Assembly (NCBI GenBank): GCA_021793155.1
Contig: JAJYTF010000031.1
Coordinates: forward strand, 1 to 57,001
Origin: Pseudomonadota bacterium
GTDB taxonomy: Bacteria; Pseudomonadota; Alphaproteobacteria; Rhodospirillales; Magnetospirillaceae
DNA: 57,001 nucleotides
Reading direction: 5' to 3'
The position numbers and the translations under genes are program-made. Position 1 is the first letter of the stretch. Every line of letters begins with the position of its first letter. This document shows positions 1 through 9,613 of the stretch, piece after piece. The notes under the pieces are model-generated. The model searched no databases. It was given only the letters and a program-made list of their open reading frames with translations, and was not told where the DNA came from.

Positions 1-127
1 CCGCGATCTCGTCGAAGGGGTTCATCGAGAATTTCACATTGGTCGTATCGACCCCCGACCCGTCCGCCTTGACCCGGACCTTCACGTTGTAGTCGACCAC
101 CCGTTTGACAGCGACCAAGACTTTCAT
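1..127 (-). CDS. etfB: Electron transfer flavoprotein beta subunit, N-terminal part (runs off the window)
   Basis: Reading leftward from an ATG at 127, the first 42 codons give a protein starting [14 protein letters not shown] and containing MNPFDEIA. These are the characteristic N-terminal stretches of EtfB, which with EtfA carries electrons from acyl-CoA dehydrogenases. The gene is cut by the window edge and is too short to appear as a long open frame. It lies 145 nt downstream of bcrD on the same strand, behind a strong hairpin, so it is probably the next gene of the benzoyl-CoA operon or starts its own unit. In this setting it could accept electrons from glutaryl-CoA or pimelyl-CoA dehydrogenases; that role is inferred. 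Confidence 0.85.
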   Translation of the reverse strand, partial: MKVLVAVKRVVDYNVKVRVKADGSGVDTTNVKFSMNPFDEIA

Positions 128-172
128 TTCAAGACGCTTCCACAAATGTTGCCGCGCTGATCCCCCAAAAGA

Positions 173-214
173 TCGGGGAGGGCAGCGGGCGTGCGTCGCT
201 GCTACCCTCCCCGG
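173..214 (-). other. Intercistronic hairpin between bcrD and etfB
   Basis: GGGGAGGG at 175-182 pairs with CCCTCCCC at 205-212, and the stem extends inward through CAGCG/CGCTG. No T-run follows on the minus strand, so it looks more like an RNA-stabilising or processing hairpin, or a leaky terminator, than a full terminator. Confidence 0.5.
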
Positions 215-272
215 ATTTGCGGCCTCGACGGGGACCTGCGGGCCGCAATGTCGTTTTACCGGGGCGGCCGCT

Positions 273-1112
273 TTACGCGGCTTGGCCCAGGCGGGTCAGT
301 TTCTCATGCCGGAAGGCGCCCCACAGCGAAGCGCCGATGGCTCCGGCGTAGATGGAGTCCGGATGGCTCTTGGCCACCAGATTGACCTTCTCCTTGACCA
401 TCGCTTCGTTCAGCGCCGAGACCAACCCGACGTCGAGGGCCAGACCGCCGGTCATCAGCGCCAGGCCATCCGAGGCGCCGATGGACTTCAGCAGCTTGGC
501 CAACCGAACCGCCATCGATTCGTGGATGCCCTTCAGGATATTCGAGGCGCTGATGCCGCGGGACACCATGTTGATGACGTCGGTTTCCGCCAGCACGGCG
601 CAGATCGACGACACTTTTTCCGGGTTGTCGGCCTGTTGGGACAGGGTGCCGATCTCGTCCTGCGCGATGCCTAGGTAACGGGCGATATTTTCCAGGAACT
701 GGCCCGAGCCCGAGGCGCACTGGCTGGTCATCTTGTAGCTGAGCACCTTGCCACTGGCGTCCACCCTGATGGCCCGGCCGTTCAACGCGCCGATATCGAG
801 GACGGCGCGTGCTTCAGGGTTCAGGTACACCGCGCCACGCCCGTGGGTGGTCATGGAGTAGAAATGGCCGGTGGAGAACTTCAGGTTTTCCGCATCACCG
901 GTGGACGCCACATAGGCGACGTCGCCACGCTTGACACCCGCTTGCTTCAGCACGTGCTGATAGGTGTCGTCGGCCAGGTGGAATGGATCGCGGTTGCGGA
1001 TGCGTGCGGTTTCCTTGCCCAACCATTCAGCCTTGGTGCCGTCCACCTTGAACAGGACGGTCTTGACGCAGCCGGAGCCGATGTCGATGCCGGCGGTAAT
1101 GATCTCGCTCAT
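273..1112 (-). CDS. bcrD: Benzoyl-CoA reductase subunit D (ASKHA ATPase)
   Basis: This is the 279-residue smaller ATPase subunit of class I benzoyl-CoA reductase, which couples ATP hydrolysis to electron transfer for ring reduction in the cytoplasm. The start at 1112 ([14 protein letters not shown]) is chosen because it follows a GGGAG ribosome site; the open frame upstream of it is repeat DNA. Phosphate-binding motifs are GIDIGSG near residue 8 and DIGALNGRA mid-protein. The two cysteine segments expected for the bridging 4Fe-4S cluster are [10 protein letters not shown] and SICAVLAE. Length matches Thauera-type BcrD (about 280). It is last of the four reductase genes. BcrA and BcrD are paralogues, and the shorter length assigns this one to D. 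Confidence 0.93.
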   Translation of the reverse strand: MSEIITAGIDIGSGCVKTVLFKVDGTKAEWLGKETARIRNRDPFHLADDTYQHVLKQAGVKRGDVAYVASTGDAENLKFSTGHFYSMTTHGRGAVYLNPEARAVLDIGALNGRAIRVDASGKVLSYKMTSQCASGSGQFLENIARYLGIAQDEIGTLSQQADNPEKVSSICAVLAETDVINMVSRGISASNILKGIHESMAVRLAKLLKSIGASDGLALMTGGLALDVGLVSALNEAMVKEKVNLVAKSHPDSIYAGAIGASLWGAFRHEKLTRLGQAA

Positions 1113-1164
1113 GGACTTCACTCCCTCTTTTCGCCACCCCCGGGCCCGCCCGCTTCGCAGGCAA

Positions 1165-1240
1165 TCAACCTGTTGCCGGCAATGCCGGCGGGCCGGGGGG
1201 CCGTGGATTGCCGGGTCAAGCCCGGCAATGACGAGGCGAT
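1165..1240. repeat. Alphaproteobacterial palindromic intergenic repeat
   Basis: Between bcrA and bcrD, ATTGCCGGG (1207-1215) and CCCGGCAAT (1221-1229) form a perfect 9-bp stem with a TCAAG loop, next to a second GC-rich palindrome near 1173. Read in one frame it gives the AGLDPAIHG peptide typical of a widespread short repeat in alphaproteobacterial intergenic DNA. It explains the spurious N-terminal extension of the bcrD frame. Confidence 0.7.
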
Positions 1241-1254
1241 GTTGTTTCGATTGC

Positions 1255-2559
1255 TCAATTAACCACGGCACGGACGGCGAAAGTGGCACCGCCAAGGGCC
1301 CCGGTATAGATCGAGTCCGGGTTGATGTTGATGGTGACGTCGCCGTAATTCTCCTTGATCAGCTTGCGCAGCTCGCGCACCGCCGCTTCGTTCTTGGCGA
1401 CACCGCCGGTGAAGGTGAACTGGTCCTTGACGCCGCCGGCCCGCGACAGGATCGACATGGCGCGCAGGATGATGGCGCGGTGCAGGCCGGCCAGGATGTC
1501 CTCGCGCTTCTCGCCCAAGGCCAGACGATCACGCAACTCGGCGCCGGCGAACACGGTGCAGGTCGAGTTGATGCGCACGCTCTTGTTGGATTTCATGGCG
1601 AGCGGCCCCAGCTCATGCAGGCCCATGTTCATTTCGTCGGCGATGTAGCCCAGATAACGGCCGCAGCCGGCGGCGCAGCGGTCGTTCATCTGGAAGTTCT
1701 CGACGATTCCTGATGGGTCCACCTGGATGCCCTTGGTGTCCTGGCCGCCAATGTCGAGCACCGTGCGGGTATCGGGGTACATCACATGGGCGCCCAGTCC
1801 GTGGCACAGGATCTCCGAGCGGATGTGCTCCTTGGGGAAGGGCAGACGGACGCGGCCGTAGCCGGTGCCGACCACATAGGTTTCCTCCAGCGGAATGGCC
1901 AGCGCATCCTTCACCGGCTTGACCACCGCGGTGGAGTCGATGTCGCCGCCGCTGGAAGCCTTTTCCAAGGCGCGGAGGAACTTGCCCTCCATGTCGCCGG
2001 CCGGCGGACGGTTTTCCACTTCGATGATCGACTTGTCGTAGACATTGACCAGCAGGTCGAACGCCAAGCCGGCATCGCGGGCCACCGGCTCGCCCAGCTG
2101 CATGAAGTCCGAGCCGGCGAGGTCGCGGAAGAAGTCCGACTTCCGCCGTGCGCCGGGAAGGAACAAGGCGTTGGAGCTATTGCGCAGCTGCTTGAAGACT
2201 TCGGCCAGGGCGCCGTTGACTCCGGTCTCCTTGCCGACATAGCGCGGGCCTTTGACGTTGCGCAGGCAGGTCTGTTCCAGGTCGTCGAGTTGCTCGAGGA
2301 ACTGGACATGGCGGAAGTTGCGCTCAAGGTCCGACAGGATGGCATCGACCTTCCCCGCCGCTTCCGGAACGGCCGAGAGGCCGCGGCGGAACAGGGTGAG
2401 ACGGGTGTCGATCAGCGCCTCCTGCTTCGAGACGGCCGCCGCCGTGTCGTAATTCGAGCGGGAATTGGTGATACCGCGGCCCAGAAGCTGGGCGTTTTCG
2501 TCCATCACCACCGCCTTGGTGGTCGTGGAACCCAAATCGATTCCGATGAAACAACGCAT
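1255..2559 (-). CDS. bcrA: Benzoyl-CoA reductase subunit A (ASKHA ATPase)
   Basis: This 434-residue protein is the larger ATPase subunit of benzoyl-CoA reductase. It begins [18 protein letters not shown], a phosphate-1 motif of the BadF/BadG/HgdC family, and has the second motif DIGGQDTKG in its central part. [12 protein letters not shown] and [11 protein letters not shown] supply the cysteines expected to hold the 4Fe-4S cluster shared with BcrD. The long insertion between the ATPase lobes (roughly residues 40-230) distinguishes BcrA from BcrD and matches the family length near 440. The start follows AAGGGAGG. It lies 14 nt after bcrB and 142 nt before bcrD; that gap holds the palindromic repeat. 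Confidence 0.94.
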   Translation of the reverse strand: MRCFIGIDLGSTTTKAVVMDENAQLLGRGITNSRSNYDTAAAVSKQEALIDTRLTLFRRGLSAVPEAAGKVDAILSDLERNFRHVQFLEQLDDLEQTCLRNVKGPRYVGKETGVNGALAEVFKQLRNSSNALFLPGARRKSDFFRDLAGSDFMQLGEPVARDAGLAFDLLVNVYDKSIIEVENRPPAGDMEGKFLRALEKASSGGDIDSTAVVKPVKDALAIPLEETYVVGTGYGRVRLPFPKEHIRSEILCHGLGAHVMYPDTRTVLDIGGQDTKGIQVDPSGIVENFQMNDRCAAGCGRYLGYIADEMNMGLHELGPLAMKSNKSVRINSTCTVFAGAELRDRLALGEKREDILAGLHRAIILRAMSILSRAGGVKDQFTFTGGVAKNEAAVRELRKLIKENYGDVTININPDSIYTGALGGATFAVRAVVN

Positions 2560-2573
2560 CTTCGGGACCTCCC

Positions 2574-3857
2574 TTAAGCCGCTTTGCCGGTGCCGCGGCG
2601 CTTTTGTTCGATCATCTGGAAATAGCTCTCCAGACGGTTCTTGATGTTGGCCGCCGAGAAATAGCGAGGATCGACGAGGTCGCTTTCGACGAAGGCGCCG
2701 GGCTTACCGGTGCGCTTCTCCACTTCTTTCATGATCATCAGCTGGCCGGCCGAGAAGCTGTTGCAGCTTTTGATTGAATTGATCAGCAGGCCGTCGGCTT
2801 CGTATTCCTCGACATATTTGGCCAGAATGTCGACGCGGGTCGGCAGATTGCGGTTGGTGTAGCAACCCAGGCAGTAGTCGGCCAGACTCTCCAGCGGGTT
2901 GTCCGGGTCATGGCGGAAGCCCAGGTCGTACATCCCGCCCACCTTGGTGTAGCTGGAGGCCACGACCACGGCGCCCTCGTCGTAGAACATCTTCCAGAAC
3001 TCGCGGAAGTTGGTCCAGTTCGGCGGGCCTTCCACCACCAGCCGGTATTTCTGGTCGTTGAATGGCGTGCCGTCGGGTGTTACCGGTCCCTGCTTGTTGT
3101 CGATGCGAGCCTGCACTTCCTTCATCAGTTCGTCGTAGTAGACGATGGATTCGGGCGTGCCGCGGAAGGCGGTGAACATCGGACCGATGTAGTAGACGCC
3201 GCCGAAATAGGCATCGATGGGCGACGGCTTGATCTTGCCTTGCTCCAGGCACCACACCAGTCCGTCCTCGGCCTTGGCCGAGTTCTTCAGGTATTCACGC
3301 AGCCGGTCGATGTCGAACTTCACACCCGAAACCTGTTCGAGGCCTGGGATGATCACTTCCTTCAGCTGTTTGACGATGTAGTCACGCATGTTCTTGGTCG
3401 AATGACCGTCGCCCTCGTACGGCACGTGCAGCATCAGGGTCGGGCATTTGTACTGTTCGCGCAGCAGCTCGAACCATTTCATGAAGGTGTAGCAGCCGGT
3501 GTAGGAAAGCAGCAGCACGTCGGGGTCGGGGAACGGCTTGCCGTTGGGGGCGATGTTGCCCTTGCCCATCATGCCGATGTCGGCCTTCACATAGGTGCAG
3601 ACGTCTTCCGAATGGCCGTGCTTCTCGGCTTCCATGATGTAGTTGCCGGAAACCTTGCGCATGCCGTTCTGAATGGCGTTGATCTCCGGCAGGTTGTTGA
3701 CGATGCCAAAGCACATCAACAATTCGTTCAGGTTGCCGGGAACGAAGGTGGAGGACACCTTGCGGCCAGTCTCATGCTTGGAAGTGATCGCGTCGTAATT
3801 CTTGGCGATCATCTCCTTCTGCAGGAGCATGGATTTTTCCTTGATGACTTCGCTCAT
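2574..3857 (-). CDS. bcrB: Benzoyl-CoA reductase subunit B (2-hydroxyglutaryl-CoA dehydratase family)
   Basis: This 427-residue protein belongs to the 2-hydroxyacyl-CoA dehydratase D-component family. With BcrC it forms the module that binds benzoyl-CoA and carries out two-electron ring reduction. The start at 3857 ([13 protein letters not shown]) lies 4 nt after the bcrC stop. The longer frame would run deep into bcrC and is rejected. Conserved cysteines are visible in [11 protein letters not shown] and [11 protein letters not shown], candidates for cluster ligands. The had-oah-dch-C-B-A-D order and subunit sizes fit the Thauera/Magnetospirillum enzyme rather than the tungsten BamB class. 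Confidence 0.94.
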   Translation of the reverse strand: MSEVIKEKSMLLQKEMIAKNYDAITSKHETGRKVSSTFVPGNLNELLMCFGIVNNLPEINAIQNGMRKVSGNYIMEAEKHGHSEDVCTYVKADIGMMGKGNIAPNGKPFPDPDVLLLSYTGCYTFMKWFELLREQYKCPTLMLHVPYEGDGHSTKNMRDYIVKQLKEVIIPGLEQVSGVKFDIDRLREYLKNSAKAEDGLVWCLEQGKIKPSPIDAYFGGVYYIGPMFTAFRGTPESIVYYDELMKEVQARIDNKQGPVTPDGTPFNDQKYRLVVEGPPNWTNFREFWKMFYDEGAVVVASSYTKVGGMYDLGFRHDPDNPLESLADYCLGCYTNRNLPTRVDILAKYVEEYEADGLLINSIKSCNSFSAGQLMIMKEVEKRTGKPGAFVESDLVDPRYFSAANIKNRLESYFQMIEQKRRGTGKAA

Positions 3858-3861
3858 GGCG

Positions 3862-5025
3862 TCAGCTCCACAGCTTGAGAGAATCGGCGAAGGTGCCGGC
3901 CTGTTCGCGGATCGGCTGCATCTGGCCCGAGTTCTCGGCGTATTTGAAGGCGATGTAAGGGATGCCGGCATCGGCCAGGCGATGGGTAATCATCGGCCGG
4001 TCGAGCAGGGCGGGGTCGCAGAAGCTGGGCGTGGCGTAGATGACCCCTTCCGCGCCGCATTTGCGCACCGCTTCCACATGGAAGCGGCCCTTGTCTTCCT
4101 CTTTCGGCACGTATTTGCAGGAGGTCTCGACCGAATATTTGAGATAGGCGAGCGCCAGGGCTTCCAGCGGGTCGCCATCGGTCGGCACATCCTCGGTGAG
4201 GAAGCGGTTGACCAGGGCGTAATCGTCCTCGACCACATAGCAGCCGGCCATTTCGACCGACTTGATCAGGTTCAGCGGCGGCTGTTCGCAGAACGAGCCG
4301 TAGATGGCGACCCTTACGTTGTCGCGCTTCGGGCGGTCTTCGCGGGCGGCGGCGTCCAGATAGTCGCGCAGCATCTGGTTGTGCTCTTCGACCTCCATCA
4401 TCAGGCCGGCCCGCATCAGCAGGTAGACCTCCGAAGTGGGGGCCCGCCACGGCTCGCGGGCGCGGAAAGCATAGACTTCGCGGACCAGGCGGCGGTTTTC
4501 GTTATAAAGCTTGATCGAGCGGCGGATGTCGTCGTCGCTGATCTTGCGCCCGGTCAGGGTCTCGAGGCCTTCGCGCAGTTCCTGCAGTTCCTGCACATAG
4601 TAGGTGCCGCCGATGCTGGGATCGAAATTCTGCGGGGTGTCGAAGAACTTCGACCAGACATTCGGGAACATCATCTTCCAGATGCCCGACAGGTTGCGGA
4701 TGACGTCGCAGACGAAGGGGAAGATCATCCCGTCGACGAAATCCAGCCGGCCGGTCACACCCAGTTCAATGGTCGAACGCGGAATGCGGCAGATGTAGCT
4801 TTGGTAATAGGCGTCACCGTGGATGACCTCCATCTGGTCGCCGCCGCCGAAGATGCCCAGCGGCAGGCAGCCTGCGGCATGGATCATTTCCAGCGGAACG
4901 TAGACCGGCAGGAAACCGATGACTTTGCGGCCGGGTGCTTTCGCTTTCCAGGCGCGGGCGGCGCTGAAATTGAGGTCCTCGAACAGGGCCTGGCAGCGCG
5001 CGGTGATTTCAGCTGTGGACGACAT
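3862..5025 (-). CDS. bcrC: Benzoyl-CoA reductase subunit C
   Basis: This 387-residue protein is the partner of BcrB in the substrate-binding half of benzoyl-CoA reductase and belongs to the same dehydratase family. Recognisable segments are FLPVYVPLEMIHAAGCLPLG near residues 37-56 and SYICRIPRSTIELG, each with a cysteine suited to cluster binding. Length matches known BcrC (about 384). It starts 3 nt after the dch stop and ends 4 nt before bcrB, so translation of the block is probably coupled. Confidence 0.93.
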   Translation of the reverse strand: MSSTAEITARCQALFEDLNFSAARAWKAKAPGRKVIGFLPVYVPLEMIHAAGCLPLGIFGGGDQMEVIHGDAYYQSYICRIPRSTIELGVTGRLDFVDGMIFPFVCDVIRNLSGIWKMMFPNVWSKFFDTPQNFDPSIGGTYYVQELQELREGLETLTGRKISDDDIRRSIKLYNENRRLVREVYAFRAREPWRAPTSEVYLLMRAGLMMEVEEHNQMLRDYLDAAAREDRPKRDNVRVAIYGSFCEQPPLNLIKSVEMAGCYVVEDDYALVNRFLTEDVPTDGDPLEALALAYLKYSVETSCKYVPKEEDKGRFHVEAVRKCGAEGVIYATPSFCDPALLDRPMITHRLADAGIPYIAFKYAENSGQMQPIREQAGTFADSLKLWS

Positions 5026-5028
5026 TTG

Positions 5029-5799
5029 TTAACGACCCTCCCATTTGGCCGGTCTTTTTTCGAGGAATGCCGTCAGACCTTCCACGGCATCCCGGGTGGA
5101 CATCAGTCCTTCCAGGTAAAGCTTCTCCAAAGCGGCGAGTTTGACTTTGACCCGCTCGACCATGTCGATACGGGCTGCCCGCACCGCATAGCGCAGCGAC
5201 GACGGGCTGTGCGGCGCCAGCGCTTCGTCGAAGTACGCCAACGCTGCGGCTTCCGGGTCGGAACTGACGGCTTGGACCAGGCCGAGACGCCAGCCCTCCT
5301 CGCCGCTGATGGACCGCCCCGAAAACAGGATGCTTTCCGCCGCTCCGCGCGGCATGCGTTCCGGCAACAGGCAGGAGGCCGGCGGAGCAAACACCGCCAA
5401 CTGGATCTCCGGCTGGCCGAACTTGGCGTCGGGGGCGGCGAAAATCAGATTGGCCCCGAGCGCCACTTCCATGCCGCCGCCCAGGCACTGGCCGCGAACC
5501 GCAGCCAGCACCGGGACCGGTGATTCGACCATGCGCAGGATCAGTGCGCAGAAGCCCTTCAGCATGGCGGCGCATTGGTCGGGCAGATGCTCCTGCACGC
5601 TGGCGCCAAAACTGAAATGTGGTCCTTCGTGGTCGATCAGCACCGCCGACAGCATGGGGTCGGACAGGTTCTCGGCCAATGCCCGATCCAAGGCGGCGAT
5701 CATCGTCGCGTCGACGATGTTGGCCTTGGGCCGCGCCAGCCGCAGCCTGAGCAGCTTGCTGTCGCGGTCGCGCCAGACCTTGAGGCAGGAGTCGGTCAT
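5029..5799 (-). CDS. dch: Cyclohexa-1,5-diene-1-carbonyl-CoA hydratase
   Basis: A crotonase-family hydratase (256 residues) that adds water to the dienoyl-CoA made by benzoyl-CoA reductase, giving 6-hydroxycyclohex-1-ene-1-carbonyl-CoA. The protein starts MTDSCLKVWRDRDS. The ATG at 5797-5799 overlaps the oah stop as ATGA, which fixes the start; the open frame continues upstream only inside oah. The crotonase oxyanion-hole segments are visible as HFSFGASVQEHLP (near residue 60) and VRGQCLGGGMEVALGANL (near 105). Size agrees with Thauera Dch (about 258). Assignment to dch rather than another crotonase rests on size and operon position. Confidence 0.9.
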   Translation of the reverse strand: MTDSCLKVWRDRDSKLLRLRLARPKANIVDATMIAALDRALAENLSDPMLSAVLIDHEGPHFSFGASVQEHLPDQCAAMLKGFCALILRMVESPVPVLAAVRGQCLGGGMEVALGANLIFAAPDAKFGQPEIQLAVFAPPASCLLPERMPRGAAESILFSGRSISGEEGWRLGLVQAVSSDPEAAALAYFDEALAPHSPSSLRYAVRAARIDMVERVKVKLAALEKLYLEGLMSTRDAVEGLTAFLEKRPAKWEGR

Positions 5800-6935
5800 T
5801 TGTGCCCCCGTGCCGCCGGCATCAGGCTCTCGGTCAGTTCCGGCGTCCAGGGCGCGCCGATGGCCAGCGCCTGGCGCAGCGCTACGAAGTCGATCTCGCG
5901 GTCTTCCTTGGTGCCTTCGTTGAAGGCGCGGAACCCGGCGCGGGCTTCGGTCATCATGTTGAGCGACAGCCAGGCACGGCTGTTTTCCTTGTTGGCGTTC
6001 CAGGCGTTGATCTTCGGCTTGCGCAGTTCCTCGAACGACTTGGTCATGCAATCGGGGAAGGTCAGCAGGATCTTCGTGCACAGTTCCTCGACCTTGGCGT
6101 CGAGCAGCGACAGATCCACCGTGCCTTGCTTCAGGAGCGCCTTGCCCGCTTCCGCCTCGGCGCCGGTCCGGAACTCGCCATGGATGATGCGCCCGAATTC
6201 GTCGAGGTAGCGGTCGGTCACCACCAGCGGGTTGGCGACGAACTTGCCGTCGACCTTCAGCGCCGGCACGATGTCGGTAAGGATGCCCAGGCGTGCCGCC
6301 TTGTGGGCCGAGAACGGCTCGCACAAGGTGCCCGACACCATGGCTTGTTCGCAGCCGATCATCAGCGGCAGGAAATCGGTGGCGCCGCCGATGGCGGCGG
6401 AACCGTGCTTCGGGCCGGCTTGGCCGAACTTGGCCAGGTCCTGGGCGACCGAGAAGTCGGCGGCCATGCCGATCTCCTGGCCACCGCCGATACGCATGCC
6501 GTTGACCCGGCAGATCACCGGCTTGTCGCAGCCCAGGATGGCCGAGACCATGTCGTTGAACAGGCGCATGTACTGCCGGTATTCCTGCGGGTTGCCGGCA
6601 TAGTATTCGGCATATTCCTTGGTATTGCCGCCGGTGCAGAACGCCTTGTCGCCGCTGCCGGTGAACACCACTGCGACCACGTCGCGGGCCACCGAGGCGG
6701 CGCGGAAGGCCAGGATCACCCCCTTGACCATCTCGGTGGTGTAGGAATTGAACTGCTTGGGATTGTCCAGAATGATCCAGGCATTGTAGAGGCCCGGCAC
6801 CACCTTGCCGTCCGGCGTCCTGGCCGGGCGCTTCTCGTAAATCACACCGGGGACGACGATGTCGCGGACCAGGTTATGGTCGTTGAGCTGCGCTGGGGCC
6901 GTGGACTTGGCGATCGTGGCTGTGTCGGAGGTCAT
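5796..6935 (-). CDS. oah: 6-oxocyclohex-1-ene-1-carbonyl-CoA hydrolase
   Basis: A 379-residue crotonase-superfamily enzyme that hydrates and hydrolytically opens the 6-oxo ring to 3-hydroxypimelyl-CoA. It is longer than ordinary enoyl-CoA hydratases because of N- and C-terminal extensions, matching Oah (about 377). Family segments include LYNAWIILDNPKQFNSY, CTGGNTKEYAEYYAG and MRIGGGQEIGMAADF. An AGAGGAAA ribosome site precedes the ATG at 6935. It overlaps dch by 4 nt. It lies 70 nt downstream of had in the had-oah-dch-bcr order typical of betaproteobacterial and Magnetospirillum pathways. Confidence 0.94.
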   Translation of the reverse strand: MTSDTATIAKSTAPAQLNDHNLVRDIVVPGVIYEKRPARTPDGKVVPGLYNAWIILDNPKQFNSYTTEMVKGVILAFRAASVARDVVAVVFTGSGDKAFCTGGNTKEYAEYYAGNPQEYRQYMRLFNDMVSAILGCDKPVICRVNGMRIGGGQEIGMAADFSVAQDLAKFGQAGPKHGSAAIGGATDFLPLMIGCEQAMVSGTLCEPFSAHKAARLGILTDIVPALKVDGKFVANPLVVTDRYLDEFGRIIHGEFRTGAEAEAGKALLKQGTVDLSLLDAKVEELCTKILLTFPDCMTKSFEELRKPKINAWNANKENSRAWLSLNMMTEARAGFRAFNEGTKEDREIDFVALRQALAIGAPWTPELTESLMPAARGHK

Positions 6936-7005
6936 GCTGTTTCCTCTTTCTTTTCGTCTGCGAATTGCTTTTCTGGGCCCGACGCGGGAATCTCGCGTCG
7001 AATCC

Positions 7006-8073
7006 TCAAGGAACTAGAATGGCCCGCCGCTTCAGCTTGTGGGCATGGGCGTCGGCGAAGACCCGGTTGATGTCCTCGAGCGGATGGCGTTCGACGAAGG
7101 ACGCCAACTCGATCTTGCCGTCGAGCACCAGGTCCAGGGCGCCGGGGTAGAGATCCGGCGGGCAGCCCCAGTTGCCCAGCGCCCGGGCGTGGAAAGCCAT
7201 CAGGTTGGACAGGCGGACCTCGACCTTGTCCATGGTGAACCCGACCACCGCCAGGGTGGCGCCGTGCACCAGCAGGTTCCAGGCGGTGCTCTGTCCGGCG
7301 GCCGTGCCCGAGCATTCGAAGATCACCCATTCGCGGGTGGGAAGACCGCGCTCCTTGGCGAATTCGGCGATGCTCTTCTTCAGGCTCTTGGGGTCGGTCT
7401 CGCGGACGTTGATGGTCTTGGCGGCACCGAACTTGCCAATGGCTTCGAGCTTGCCGGCATCGACGTCGAGAGCGACCACCGTCCCGCCAAAGGCGGCGGC
7501 GATCTGCACGCAATAGCCGCCGACGCCGCCGGCCCCGATGACCACGCACAAGGTGCCGGGCTGGACGCCCGCCTGCACCACGGCCTGATAGGGTGTCGTC
7601 ACGGCGTCAGCCACCACCGAGACGTCGGCCAAGGCCAGGCCGATCTTTTCCAGGCGGGCCTCGTCGACCGGGCAAAGGCCGACGGCTGAAACGGTGATAT
7701 GGGTGGCAAAGCCGCCCTGGATGTCGTTGCCGGGCATCGCCTGGCGGGCACAGATCGTACCTTTGCCGCGCTTGCATGCGTCGCACTGGCCGCAGGGGAT
7801 GACCGCCGGAATGATCACGGCGCGGCCAAGCCAGTTTTCGGCGCCGGCACCGGCGGCGACCACACGGCCGCTGATTTCGTGGCCCAGCGTCAGGGGCAGG
7901 GGGATGTTGGTGCGGACGCCGTCGTAATAATACCCCAAGTCGGTATGGCAAACGCCGCAGCCCGCCACTTCGACCAGCACCTGGCCGGCTTCGGGCGTCG
8001 TCAACGCCATCGATTCCTTGATCATCGGCGCGCCGACCGCGGTCATCATCCAGCGATGCGCAGACTTGGACAT
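7006..8073 (-). CDS. had: 6-hydroxycyclohex-1-ene-1-carbonyl-CoA dehydrogenase
   Basis: A zinc-dependent medium-chain alcohol dehydrogenase (355 residues) oxidising the 6-hydroxy intermediate to the 6-oxo enoyl-Co[11 protein letters not shown] and LGHEISG carry catalytic zinc ligands. [19 protein letters not shown] carries four structural-zinc cysteines. [11 protein letters not shown] is the NAD-binding glycine motif. The start at 8073 ([10 protein letters not shown]) is preferred to a GTG 30 nt upstream because AAGGAAGGGG lies directly in front of it. It is the first gene of the minus-strand benzoyl-CoA operon, divergent from glutaryl-CoA dehydrogenase. Confidence 0.92.
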   Translation of the reverse strand: MSKSAHRWMMTAVGAPMIKESMALTTPEAGQVLVEVAGCGVCHTDLGYYYDGVRTNIPLPLTLGHEISGRVVAAGAGAENWLGRAVIIPAVIPCGQCDACKRGKGTICARQAMPGNDIQGGFATHITVSAVGLCPVDEARLEKIGLALADVSVVADAVTTPYQAVVQAGVQPGTLCVVIGAGGVGGYCVQIAAAFGGTVVALDVDAGKLEAIGKFGAAKTINVRETDPKSLKKSIAEFAKERGLPTREWVIFECSGTAAGQSTAWNLLVHGATLAVVGFTMDKVEVRLSNLMAFHARALGNWGCPPDLYPGALDLVLDGKIELASFVERHPLEDINRVFADAHAHKLKRRAILVP

Positions 8074-8220
8074 GGCCCCTTCCTTTCTTTCGTTCTTTGC
8101 CACACCCCTTGACGGGAGTGCCGTGCTCTGATTACGATAATACGTATTGACGTACTACAATACCGAATTTGCTGTCAAGCAGTTCCGCACGAACCGAACC
8201 AACGCCGGGAGGCCCGATTG
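8074..8220. promoter_or_regulatory. Divergent promoter region of the bcr operon and gcdH, with palindromic operator
   Basis: This 147-nt AT-enriched spacer separates had (minus) from gcdH (plus). The core AATACGTATT (8139-8148) is a perfect palindrome. The wider 18 bp at 8135-8152 pair at 7 of 9 positions, which suggests a dimeric-repressor operator. A consensus TTGACA -35 box reads on the minus strand (8178-8173), but the best -10 candidate, TAGTAC, is only 15 nt away, so promoter assignment is tentative. A GGGAGG ribosome site precedes gcdH. Confidence 0.55.
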
Positions 8221-9408
8221 ATGTCAGTCCAAAAACGCTCTTTCCAATGGGATGATCCGCTGCTTCTGGAGGAATGCCTTTCCGAGGACGAACGGATGGT
8301 GCGGGATTCTGCCCACGCCTACTGTCAGGAAAAGCTCCTGCCGAGGGTGCTGGAAGCTAACCGGCACGAGGTGTTCCACCGCGAGATCATGAACGAGATG
8401 GGAGAGCTGGGCTTCCTCGGCCCGACGCTGCCCGAGACCTATGGCTGCGCGGGCGTCAACTATGTTTGCTACGGCCTGATCGCGCGAGAGGTCGAACGGG
8501 TCGATTCCGGCTACCGCTCGGCGATGAGCGTGCAGTCCTCGCTGGTCATGTATCCGATACATGCCTACGGTACCGAGGAACAGCGGCGGAAATACCTGCC
8601 CAAGTTGGCCACCGGCGAACTGATCGGCTGCTTCGGCCTGACCGAACCCGATGCCGGGTCGGATCCCGGCGGCATGCGCACCCGGGCGACCAAAGTCGAT
8701 GGCGGCTGGACCTTGCGCGGCAGCAAGATGTGGATCACCAACTCGCCCATCGCCGATGTTTTCGTCGTCTGGGCCAAGACCGAGGACAAAGTGATTCGCG
8801 GCTTCATCCTGGAGAAGGGGATGAAGGGCCTGTCCGCGCCGAAGATCGAAGGCAAGTTCTCCCTGCGTGCCTCGACTACCGGCGAGATCGTGATGGACGA
8901 TGTGTTCGTGCCGGAAGAGAATCTGCTCCCGAATGTGGAGGGGCTGAAAGGGCCGTTTGGCTGCCTCAACCGTGCTCGCTACGGAATCGCCTGGGGCGTT
9001 CTGGGCGCTGCCGAGTTCTGCTGGCACCAGGCCCGCAGCTACACGCTGGACCGCAAACAGTTCAATCGCCCGCTGGCCAACAACCAGTTGATCCAGTGGA
9101 AGCTGGCCAACATGCAGACCGAGATCACCCTGGGGCTGCACGCCTGCCTGCGGCTTGGCCGGCTGTTCGACGGCGGCGCGATGGCGCCCGAGATGATCTC
9201 CATGCTGAAGCGCAATAATTGCGGCAAGGCGCTGGATATCGCCCGGACAGCTCGCGACATGCACGGCGGCAACGGAATCTCGGATGAGTTCCATGTGATC
9301 CGCCATGTGATGAACCTCGAGGCGGTCAATACTTACGAAGGCACGCACGACGTCCACGCATTGATCCTTGGCCGCGCCATTACCGGACTGAACGCGTTCA
9401 CTGGCTGA
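8221..9408 (+). CDS. gcdH: Glutaryl-CoA dehydrogenase
   Basis: An FAD acyl-CoA dehydrogenase (395 residues, the usual length) that oxidises and decarboxylates glutaryl-CoA to crotonyl-CoA, the product of benzoyl-CoA degradation. [18 protein letters not shown] is the acyl-CoA dehydrogenase signature. [17 protein letters not shown] is the flavin-binding strand. [18 protein letters not shown] carries the catalytic-base glutamate in the YEGTHD context specific to glutaryl-CoA dehydrogenases. The ATG at 8221 has GGGAGG upstream. It is divergent from the bcr operon across a shared operator, so the two are probably co-regulated. EtfAB would accept its electrons. Confidence 0.93.
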   Translation: MSVQKRSFQWDDPLLLEECLSEDERMVRDSAHAYCQEKLLPRVLEANRHEVFHREIMNEMGELGFLGPTLPETYGCAGVNYVCYGLIAREVERVDSGYRSAMSVQSSLVMYPIHAYGTEEQRRKYLPKLATGELIGCFGLTEPDAGSDPGGMRTRATKVDGGWTLRGSKMWITNSPIADVFVVWAKTEDKVIRGFILEKGMKGLSAPKIEGKFSLRASTTGEIVMDDVFVPEENLLPNVEGLKGPFGCLNRARYGIAWGVLGAAEFCWHQARSYTLDRKQFNRPLANNQLIQWKLANMQTEITLGLHACLRLGRLFDGGAMAPEMISMLKRNNCGKALDIARTARDMHGGNGISDEFHVIRHVMNLEAVNTYEGTHDVHALILGRAITGLNAFTG

Positions 9409-9460
9409 GGCAGGATCTTTCGGGTGCGGGCTGTCGGGAGACCTCTCCGGCAGTCCGATT

Positions 9461-9489
9461 CCGGTCTCGGCTGAGCGAGGCGAGACCGG
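9461..9489 (+). terminator. Terminator-like hairpin after gcdH
   Basis: CCGGTCTCG (9461-9469) and CGAGACCGG (9481-9489) form a perfect 9-bp stem. A second weaker stem, CTGTCGGGAG/CTCCGGCAG, sits just before it at 9431-9452. There is no T-run, so factor-independent termination would be inefficient. Confidence 0.4.
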
Positions 9490-9613
9490 TGGCTCCTCCA
9501 GAGGTCAACTTGAGGCCAGGCGGTTCCTCCCTTGTTTGATCCATGGACCGTCTGGCCTCCTTTTTACGGTAATCAGGTACTTGTAACCTGGTATCGACGC
9601 GGAAGGACAAAGC

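Noticed and set aside
2910-3878. 322-codon plus-strand frame across bcrB
   Set aside because: Antisense shadow of bcrB with biased composition and no recognisable domain.
8074-8103. Upstream GTG start for had
   Set aside because: AAGGAAGGGG sits directly before the ATG at 8073, and the resulting N-terminus [10 protein letters not shown] fits the family. The extension would absorb the ribosome site.
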